A stretch of 64,000 bases of DNA, from the NCBI GenBank assembly GCA_963921425.1, contig OY992836.1, positions 10,571,304 to 10,635,303 on the forward strand, in the 5' to 3' direction. Origin of the DNA: Dryas octopetala. Its lineage: Eukaryota; Streptophyta; Magnoliopsida; Rosales; Rosaceae. The translations under genes and the position numbers were made by a program. The notes under the pieces are model-generated. The model worked only from the letters and a program-made list of their open reading frames with translations. It was not told the DNA's origin and searched no databases. Below are positions 55,747 to 64,000 of the stretch, piece after piece. The first letter of the stretch is position 1, and every line of letters starts with the position of its first letter.

Positions 55747-57702
55747 CTACAATCTTCGAGAACTTGAACTTGATATTGAAATCTCAACACCATGGTCCAA
55801 TTTAGTGGGTATACGATATGTGGGAATGGGCATCTCTGTTGGAAGATTTGGCATTTCTGCATCAAAATTCAAAACCTGGATTGCTTGTCTTATGGAGGGC
55901 CTCATGCTGCTATCAAGATGAGCACACCACAATCCAACAATCATCAAACACTCTGCCTGTTTCATGTCAAAAGCAATATTCAGCGTCTCATCCACAGCCA
56001 ACAAAAGCTTTCCAGTTCCGTACATTTCCCAAACCCACTCCAGCAGAGATTTCCGTTCCATGGTGTCAACTGACTTCTTTCCAGTAGCAATTTCTAAGGC
56101 AACCATCCCAAAGCTGAAAACATCTGACTCCTTGCTAGCCCGACCACTGTATATGTATTCCGGTGCCATGTAGCCTAAAGTTCCAGCCAGCCCGGTTGTC
56201 CGGGGACCTAACTCATAATCCATGAGTCGGGCTAACCCAAAGTCACCCAGCTTGGCATTAAAACTAGAATCTAGCATTACATTGCTTGATTTGATATCCC
56301 TATGCACCACATATTGCTCCCCTTCTTCATGAAGATATAGCAAACCAGATGCCAAACCAAGAGCTATCTTGTACCTCACAGCCCAAGTCAGAAGACTCTT
56401 ATTGTCAAATAGGTGAGAATCCAGGCTACCTTTTGGCATGAACTCATAGACAAGTAGGAACTCACCTTTCTCATGGCACCAACCTATGAGTCGCACCAGA
56501 TTCCGATGCCTTAACATGCTAATGATCTTCACCTCAGTTATGTACTCCCTCTTCCCTTGTTTAGATCCCTTCGAAAATTTCTTCACTGCAATTGCCATAT
56601 CTATGTCATTCAGATACCCCTTGAAGACCACACCAAACCCACCTTCACCCAACTTTTTGTCGATTGAGAAGTTGTTGGTGGCTGAAACAAGATCCCTGTA
56701 AGAAAACTTCTTTGGTCCTGCTTCTCTTTCAAGATCATTAACTGAAGTTAAATTCATCTTGCCTTCTGTTTGGCTGCTATTTTGTTTCCTCCTCAAGCTT
56801 TTCTTTTGCTTCCTTCTCCACAAAACCGCAAATGCTATGATCACCCCAGATATTAAAACACCACCAAAAACTGTTGCAGCCACAAGAGATCTGTTCATAC
56901 CCTTTCCTCTCTTTTCTGTTATATTCAAACTTGAACGGAATTTCCAGGATTTAAGGATATGTCGCTCTAAATTCACACCAGTACCAGTAGCAGCTGAGAA
57001 TCCAACTGTTACCCACTGTGGCAGAACCTTCATTAGATCAATTTGGTAAAAAAGACTACTGTTTTCTTGAGAACTATGGGTTGTTTGATACATCCAAGAG
57101 ACACTCAAGTTCTGAGTAGTGGCGTTGTAGGTAATCCATACATCAGCAGTATCCCCACTGTGTAGGGTAACATTCCATGAGGTGTAGACAGAAGAAGCTA
57201 GTGAGTTGTTGTTGATTCCAACGTGCGTAAAATTGGGATCCCATTCAGGACTTGCGTAAGAATCAAACTCGACTAGAACAATTTGATTCTGGGTGGAATT
57301 ACTGGTTGTGGTGTTAAATAAGCCTAAATAGGAACCACCTGAATTTGGTGGGATTTCAAATCCAACAGGAGCAAGGAAGAATGACATCCCATGTCCAGAG
57401 ATCGGACGGTTTTGGTTGTCAATGGTGAAGGAGAAATGGGTAGCAAAATCAGTGAGCTTTCCTGTAGAGTCCCATAGAGGCACCCTCTCAGCATAGGTGA
57501 CCCAACCAATACGCCATACATAATTGACTTTGTTAAACTTGACAGCCCCATCTTGAGCTATTGCATCGCCATGATAGAGTAGGTTGGGCGTGTCAGGCTC
57601 AAACCTAGTTATCTCAAAAGAAATTGAGCAATCAGCTGAGGGAAGAAAAATAAGGAAAGAGAAGAATGGTAGCAATAGTAAGCTGTAGAAAGAGGTGGCC
57701 AT
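55747..57702 (-). CDS. L-type lectin-domain receptor kinase (class IX-like), intact
   Basis: 651 residues in one exon. Signal peptide about 1-25 (MATSFYSLLLLPFFSFLIFL). Lectin domain about 26-258 with VEFDSYASPEWDP and HVGINNNSLAS and several N-glycosylation sequons. Membrane helix about 273-294, then a basic WRRKQKKSLRRK. Kinase about 348-620: GEGGFGVVF, IAVKK (K374), HRDIKSSN (D469, K471), DFG (487-489), MAPE. The sugar-loop Asp is His104 (SGHGMSFF). It ends in a Ser-rich tail, SSSSSRRL. By family it is a plasma-membrane receptor kinase in perception of external or wall-derived cues. Its stop codon lies in the target duplication of a SINE-like insertion. Closest paralogue is the truncated copy at 51348. 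Confidence 0.94.
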   Translation of the reverse strand: MATSFYSLLLLPFFSFLIFLPSADCSISFEITRFEPDTPNLLYHGDAIAQDGAVKFNKVNYVWRIGWVTYAERVPLWDSTGKLTDFATHFSFTIDNQNRPISGHGMSFFLAPVGFEIPPNSGGSYLGLFNTTTSNSTQNQIVLVEFDSYASPEWDPNFTHVGINNNSLASSVYTSWNVTLHSGDTADVWITYNATTQNLSVSWMYQTTHSSQENSSLFYQIDLMKVLPQWVTVGFSAATGTGVNLERHILKSWKFRSSLNITEKRGKGMNRSLVAATVFGGVLISGVIIAFAVLWRRKQKKSLRRKQNSSQTEGKMNLTSVNDLEREAGPKKFSYRDLVSATNNFSIDKKLGEGGFGVVFKGYLNDIDMAIAVKKFSKGSKQGKREYITEVKIISMLRHRNLVRLIGWCHEKGEFLLVYEFMPKGSLDSHLFDNKSLLTWAVRYKIALGLASGLLYLHEEGEQYVVHRDIKSSNVMLDSSFNAKLGDFGLARLMDYELGPRTTGLAGTLGYMAPEYIYSGRASKESDVFSFGMVALEIATGKKSVDTMERKSLLEWVWEMYGTGKLLLAVDETLNIAFDMKQAECLMIVGLWCAHLDSSMRPSIRQAIQVLNFDAEMPNLPTEMPIPTYRIPTKLDHGVEISISSSSSRRL

Positions 57703-57746
57703 TGGTAGGGGTGGGGGGAGAGACCGAGAGAGTTGGACAAGTTGGA

Positions 57747-57758
57747 GAGATATATATC
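57747..57758 (-). promoter_or_regulatory. TATA-like box of the LecRK at 55747-57702
   Basis: GATATATATCTC on the minus strand, about 45-55 bp upstream of the ATG at 57702, followed by a CT-rich leader (CTCTCTCGGTCTCTCC). Position is somewhat close to the ATG for a TATA box, so modest confidence. Confidence 0.4.
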
Positions 57759-59529
57759 ATGGAAGTGACTCAAGAAAAACTGACTTTTATATCAACTGAT
57801 CATGTAATTGGTAAGCTCCTTGGGTCTTATAATGGTACAAATTTGTTGAAAGAGAATCTCAGAAATATAGAAAAAGACTTGATGCAAATTCATTGGCATT
57901 ACCTGAATCTTTTGACAGTTTTACTGTCTGCTTATGTGACATACATCTACATCAACTTGATTACTACAATCATCAACTTGCTTATGTGACATGCAGCCAC
58001 TTTCACTAACATGGAATGTTTTTGTTAAAAGGAGAAAGACTAACCTCTAACAACCAGCTTACAAAAAATATGTTTCAACAAACTTTGTAATCTGCTAGAG
58101 TTGACCTTTGAATAGTTGGGCATCCTAAAGTACTTACGGAGAAATTTCACATTAATTCTGTTAAAACTCCACCGAATCTTTTTCTGGCCAACTGTTTGGG
58201 CCTATAGAAAATCCTAATGCATACCAATCATAATAGAAAATGCAGAATCCCTAGATGCACACTGTTACATTAAATCATGAGGTAAGTAACAAAATGTGTT
58301 CAATTCATCCTAAGAGACTTACTATAAGTAAAAAACACTTGACTGCTAGCAAGAAATTAAGATATATACATACCAATACTTGTTTGACTCAGCCTAATTG
58401 CCTATTTGCCTGGTACAGATGAAAATTTTTCACTATAATTTCGCAGACCTCCCAAAGAAAGGGAAGGCAAGGTCCTAAAAAAGGGGTGTGATTACAGAAA
58501 AAAACTATGAAAATTCAAAATTATGGGTAAATAACTATCTGATGCTTGCTGAGAAATACTGAAGTGAAGGCAATGAAAAGTCACAACATTTCCAAAATAT
58601 TAATGCTGTGCTGGCAGTTTTCGCTCCATGGAGAAACTAAATATTCATGCCTTCACTGTCTCACTGCATCAAATTAGATGTTCACCCAAGAAAATCTTAA
58701 TTTCATGAACTAATAGATACATAGTTACATACAAACTGTTGTACATGCGTCCAACCATGCACTTTCGCGGACCCACATACACCACGCATACCTATATTCC
58801 TCCCAATTTAGCCTCCCGCGTCACCAAATGGATATGGGGTTTACCAAAGGGCCTCAGCATCTAATTATTTAAGAGAGAAATTTCCATGCAACAGGAATAT
58901 ATGGCTGATTTGACATCTCAATCCAATAACATAACGACACTTATGCTTTTATACTTCATCACGTAACAATTTCCAATTTCAAGATAGAATCTACCTTTTG
59001 GAATGCCAAGTCAGCCCCTATTCCTATTATAGGTAAATTTTTCTCAATTTTTTATATACCAATTGATGACTACTCACAAATCCAACGTGGAATTACACAA
59101 ATATGGCTAATAATCTAAGCCACCTCCTCCGACACAAACAAAAATCACCTTATATCATGCGGAAGGAAAAACCCATCAGTTTAGTCAATATAACAATAAC
59201 ATAAAGAAAAGTAATTTTACCATGCTGGACCTAGAGTTTTTGAGTAGTTCCTTAGTATGCTTTTTGGAACCATAAATTTTGCGAGCTCCAACAACAACGG
59301 ACGTCACGGACAAATTATTCTTTTCATAATGACATACGTATATAGACAATTTTCATGCTTCGTTAATCACCAATTAATATGGAAGTTTAAATTTCTGGTA
59401 GAGAATGCGGTGTGAATTCTATCTCAAACAATGAGGTTTATCATCCAATTCAATACAAATTACACAATGCTTTTGGGTTAGAAAGTAGAGTCTGTAATCA
59501 TGAGAACAATGGAAGTGGAAATATACACA
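57759..59529. other. LecRK upstream region and intergenic sequence
   Basis: 57770-58480 matches 52030-52640 upstream of the truncated copy. 58480-59529 contains nothing recognisable. Confidence 0.45.
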
Positions 59530-59537
59530 CCTGCAGT

Positions 59538-61258
59538 CAAGGAGTGTAATTTCGATTTCGAGGAAATTTTCGATGGAAATTTCGACGGAAATTTTCGTGG
59601 AAATTTCGATTAAAATTTCGATTTCGATAAAATTAGACAAAAACGACGGAAATTACTATCAAAATACGGAAATTTTGAATGAAACTTGACCATATGTTTA
59701 TTTAATATATTATTTACTATATAGATAAAAAATATTGAAGAAACCAAATTATATAGTAGGTTTTATGTGATATAAGGTGAATATAATGCGCGCTGGATGC
59801 AAATACTATTAGAAAAATGGGTCACTGATTAATAATTATATAAATAACACCTCATACCCTAAACCCTAAACTATATACCCTCTATATACCATATATCATG
59901 TAAGGTTATAACCCTCCATATACCCTATACCATGTAAGGCTATACCCTCTATATACCCTATAAGGCTATACTCTCTATATACCCTATACCATATATTATT
60001 AAATTTACTCAACCTTATCTTCTAAACCATAAACCATCAACAATAAAACACTCTCTAAACCCTAAATTATATTAAACTTATATACTTACAAACTTATATA
60101 AAATTATAAACTTAAATACTCCATAGTGATATTTAGTTTATAAACTTATATAAAATTACTAAACCCATATTATAGTTTTTCCTAAAAAAAAAAAGAAAAA
60201 ATCATATTATAGTTTATATTGTTTAAAACTTTTAATTAGGTTTTATTACATTGGTTCATCAATTAACTTTTGAGTTGACTATACGGCTTCTCAAAATGTT
60301 GTGAAGATGTGGGAAATAAAATTGCTTATCTTTTGGATCAGTTAGTGGCGTAAAGTCAGAGATATGTTGTCCACCTCATGTATATCTTATTTATCTTTTC
60401 TCTTAAATATTTGCCTTCTGAACTTCTGTGGTTTGATTGCAGATATGTTTGGCAAAGTAAAAACAAAAAACATATTTAAATATTTAAATCAAATCTGGCA
60501 AAGTAGCAGACTAGCAGCCTATTTGCACTCCCCCACTCCCCAAAACACATCCTGCACTGAGTGCACTCTCTGACTCTCCTCTATTTTTTTATTTTATTTT
60601 ATTTACTTGCATAGTTGCATCTCTGCTGACTTGCATCTCCGCTGGGAACAAAAAGTGAATGGCGGAGCCTTTCCCTTCGAATCGACGTCGTTGCAGATCG
60701 GATGACCAAATTGAAGGTGCCAAGGGACTCGCTGTGCTGAGGGGGTGAGAACCCAGAGGGTTCGGCACCGAGACATGCATGGCCGGAAACGACTCAACGC
60801 CACCGCGATCCTCCACTGCAATCTGCCCAAAAACGCCGGCGTGGCTGGCTTTTGAAGCTGATGAAGACCAGGAGAAAGGAGAGGGGAGGAAGGCGCTCCC
60901 TTTGCAGTGGAGATCGCCAGCCAAACTCACCGGAGAAAGAGAGTTGCAGAGAGTCGGGGAAGAGAAAGATATAGGTGGGCTTTGTGACTTCGGTAAGTTA
61001 CACCGAAATTTCGCCAAATTTCGCCCAAATTTCGCCAAATTTCGCCCAAATTTCGACGAAATTTGGAGAAATTTTACAAAAACATACTGGCTCTGTCATC
61101 GAAATTTCGGGCGAGATTTAAGCGAAATTTCGGCGAAATTACCAAAATTTCGCCGAAATTTTTACGAAAAATAAGGGATATGTGATAAAATTTCGGTATC
61201 CCAAAAAAACGAAAATTTCGGCGAAATTTCGCCGAAATTTTCGAAATTTCATTCCTTG
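59538..61258. mobile_element. Non-autonomous hAT element with TTTCG subterminal arrays
   Basis: Ends CAAGGAGTGTAATTTCG and the complement of CAAGGAATGAAATTTCG. Flanked by the exact 8-bp duplication CCTGCAGT (59530-59537, 61259-61266), diagnostic of hAT. AAATTTCG / CGAAATTT motifs are repeated on both strands at 59540-59660 and even more densely at 60995-61250. The middle is AT-rich CCCTATACC-type sequence and then a GC-rich block (60620-60980). Open frames there (60589-61038, 60779-61174) match no transposase. Its ends differ from the hAT at 4632, so it belongs to another family and must rely on a transposase supplied elsewhere. Confidence 0.88.
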
Positions 61259-61266
61259 CCTGCAGT

Positions 61267-61880
61267 GACCAGACGCAGTTCTTGAAAATCTGCAAAGTCG
61301 CCAAAATGCCCAATGCCAAGCAACCCCGCAATTTGAGGAACGAGACGAGAATTAATGCAAGCGTTAGGCCCAAGTGGAAGTATTACAATAGTAGGCCCAT
61401 GTCTCATTGCAAATTAAACTGGGCTCTAAAATAGAAACTTCACTTGCTCCTAGTCCCAACTTCATTTGATTGACAAATTAAAATTAAAACAAAGTTGGGA
61501 TACATGCTCTTAAATCTTAACTACCCATGTACTTCAAAATGAAAAAGAAAAAAAAAATCAACTGACTTTTGGCACGCGCATGCACGTGAGCGTGTGTTGG
61601 AGAATCTAGTATTTATCTTTACTATTATAAAGCTAGAAGTAAGATTTAGTGTTACGAGCTTCACCGAAAATGAGATTGCTTAAAATATCATTCATCTAAA
61701 AAAACAGTCATATAAAAATAACATAATAAATGAAGATATAACTGTAAAATACAAACATTAAAATAAAATTTAAAAAATAAAAAAAGACAATCCACCACCT
61801 TAAAATGTGGAAAGAGTGATGAAAAATTATAAAATAATGAGAACAAAATACACAGTAAGAATTTAGGTCAATTAATACAC
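61267..61880. other. Intergenic, no gene recognised
   Basis: AT-rich; no domain or repeat border recognised. Confidence 0.4.
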
Positions 61881-62090
61881 GCGGAGTGCATGTCAAGAGG
61901 CTAGTATTTATAAAGCTATAAGGAGAGTTGGGTTTAATATTGATGCATTTCGAAAGTTAAAGGATTGATCCGTTATTGGACCCAAGCGGAGTGCATGTCA
62001 AGAGACTAGTATATATAAAGTTATAAGGAGAGTTGGGTTTAACATTGATGCATTTCGAAAGTTAAAGGACCGATGCGTTATTTGACCCAA
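61881..62090. repeat. 105-bp tandem duplication
   Basis: Two units start GCGGAGTGCATGTCAAGAG (61881, 61986) and share AAGGAGAGTTGGGTTTAA and GATGCATTTCGAAAGTTAAA; they differ at a handful of positions. Confidence 0.8.
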
Positions 62091-62144
62091 ACAGCAGGAG
62101 TGCAAAGTGTAGGTAACCCTTAAAAGCATTAGAATTTGACTTTT

Positions 62145-62283
62145 GATAAAGAAATTTTGCATGTGACGGTCATATGTGACCCTCTCACAATATGTATATG
62201 AGACTCACCTTTATATGATGGGACCCATATGTATGTTGTGAAAGAGATATCACATATGATTGTCATGAAAAAATTCCTCTCAT
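62145..62283. repeat. Small foldback repeat (about 140 bp)
   Basis: Left AGAAATTTTGCATGTGACGG…CATATGTGA pairs with right TCACATATGATTGTCATGAA…AATTCCTC, and CCCTCTCACAATATGTATATG pairs with CATATGTATGTTGTGAAAGAG. Probably a MITE; no target duplication identified. Confidence 0.5.
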
Positions 62284-64000
62284 TCTAGAGATCTTAAGCA
62301 AGTTATAATTTACGGACGTATTTATCATAGAATAATTCATTCATTACATATAGGAGAATTCTCTAGTGAGAATGGTCTCATTTTGAAAAAAGTAAAGACC
62401 ACGTTGCTTCTTTTTTTAAAAAAAATAATAATAAGTAAAGACCACATTGTTAGTCATTCCTGTAACGTGTGCAATAAATACATATATAATTTGAAATGGA
62501 TAAAAGGAAGAGAGGCATACCCGGTTGGAAAATACAAAATCATCACTCTCCCTTCTTCGAGTTGCACCATAATAAATCCAGGGTAAAATCTTCACACACT
62601 TTCACTAGTGAAGGTCTTGTCAAATGCAACAACTAGTGTGTTAGCATGTGGGCTTAGAGCATCAAAAGGGACAATACCTCTCCTCCTCCAAAAAAAAGCC
62701 ACATCTCCTTTCATTGGGTGGAGAAAATTGTAAGTTATGATAAAGTTCATGTGCTTCTCTTATTTATTATGTTACTCTTAACATCACCAAACTAAAAAGT
62801 AGTAATATTCAATGGTGTGATGACTCATTAAAGCAACATCTTCCTTTGTTGGGATGATAACCCTAATGGCAAATGTCCACAATATTACCTTTTCTCTCGG
62901 TGTGTGCACCTATATGATTTGTTGATGATTGACACCTGGCCAAGCTCGATCTACTAGTTGTCGTGATTAAGAATTATACTAAATTAGACTAATCTTGGAT
63001 TTAGGGTTCCTTAATCCAAGGGCCCCATTAGGATTTCAAGCAACATCGAATCTTATTGGTCTAAGAAATCAAATTCACATGGGATTTAGCCAATGGGAAG
63101 TTGTGTTTAGAGACAGTCACCAAACCCTAATGATTATTGGCGTCTTAGCCAGCCCCTAACCATAAATAGATTAATGATATTAACAAGGATGGCCATCTTC
63201 ACTCCCAAACACAAAAACAAAAGCCCAGCAAAAAAATAAAATAAAATAAAAAACATAAACGAAAGTTACACTCTCCACTGATCCTTTATAAAGATTGACA
63301 AAATTCAATATCTTAAGTTTAAACAATTCTAAGTTATCCTTACAAAAATCTAATGTCACTTCTCTATTTTGGTCATCCATTGGATTAAAGGCATTGCCTT
63401 TCAATTGTGTAAATCTAGATTGTCTAAAATGAAATTTTTCTTCTTATCCTTTGTACCTTTACAATATAACTTAATTTTTGTCTTTTGATAATATGATAAC
63501 GTGTGTGTGAGTGTGTGGTGTTCAGGTGATGGTGTACTTTTGTGCCGGAGAAAATCTCAATTCTCACACACATATATGCAGTGTGAGACTGTGACAGTGC
63601 AGGTTGGGCGTAGGGGTTGTTTAATGAGAATTGGCTAAGCTCGAGATAAAGGCGTGCGGAGACCACCCTCGATTGGCGGATGCTAAATCTAAATCTACCA
63701 AGTCCTTCTTCACACTCACTCAGGTGAGAGTCGGTCAATTGGTATTGGAAATATTAAACATGCTGCAAGGATTTTCCAATATTAAATATTGAAAAAAGAC
63801 TTACCTATTACAGTTGTATATATTTTATATATCTAACATAATAAAAGAGATAAATACAATATTATATATATCAATTACATAAAAATATTTATCGTATATA
63901 CTTCACAAAATTTCCAAACTACCAGTAATACTTTCAATATTCGTAATTATATATACTCTTAAATTCACGCAATATTGTATTGTATGCCAAATTTAAAATC
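62284..64000. other. Intergenic to the window edge, no gene recognised
   Basis: Short open frames near 63180-63404 and 63424-63738 have no recognisable family and no supporting splice or promoter context. No repeat with borders. Confidence 0.4.

Noticed and set aside
60589-61174. Overlapping 149- and 131-codon frames
   Set aside because: They lie inside a non-autonomous hAT element and are partly made of TTTCG repeats; no transposase motif.
1-64000. CRISPR arrays, rRNA, bacterial operons, viral or toxin genes
   Set aside because: No regularly spaced short repeats, no rRNA-like sequence and no such genes; all large frames are plant receptor kinases, RPW8-domain exons or transposable elements.

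Overview
This is plant nuclear DNA, very probably from a eudicot. It is AT-rich, intron-containing, dense in transposable elements, and carries L-type lectin receptor kinases (LecRK) and RPW8-domain genes. The LTR retroelements use the plant initiator-Met tRNA primer site. The species cannot be fixed from the sequence; no bacterial, organellar, rRNA or confident tRNA gene is present.

The left third (1-17069) is mostly transposons. A CACTA-like terminus (1-1213) carries two nested foldback MITEs and is followed by a miniature LTR element (TRIM). Next is a complete hAT DNA transposon (4632-10404) with an exact 8-bp target duplication, an open transposase gene and repeat-built leader exons. Only 243 bp further on lies a complete Ty1/copia retrotransposon (10648-17069). 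It has two 467-bp LTRs that I read as identical, a 5-bp target duplication and one open gag-pol frame, so it is a very recent insertion. Its gag start appears to lie inside the 5' LTR and to be joined to the main frame by splicing over the primer-binding site.

The rest (about 19-58 kb) is a decaying tandem cluster of class-IX-like LecRK genes. Two look intact (38175-40121 and 55747-57702, both minus strand). One is broken by an apparent single-base frameshift (19755-21841). One is a kinase-only copy with an altered catalytic loop (26039-27217). One is a lectin-only stub cut by a CACTA end (51348-51907). Several short relics lie at 30.1-32.8, 42.1 and 49.1 kb; the 30-32.8 kb relics are inverted. 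Two RPW8-domain exons (28256-29077, 29302-29964) lie between the LecRK copies, so the locus combines two families linked to plant immunity.

Many well-bounded insertions split the cluster: two solo LTRs of about 2 kb with different 5-bp target duplications, two long-armed Mutator-like foldbacks with 9-10-bp duplications, two short tRNA-type SINE-like insertions, and a non-autonomous hAT element with TTTCG arrays (59538-61258). No host gene is recognisable in the last 2.7 kb. The main points of interest are the spliced copia leader, the complete hAT element, and an insertion history that can be read from exact target duplications and paralogous empty sites.
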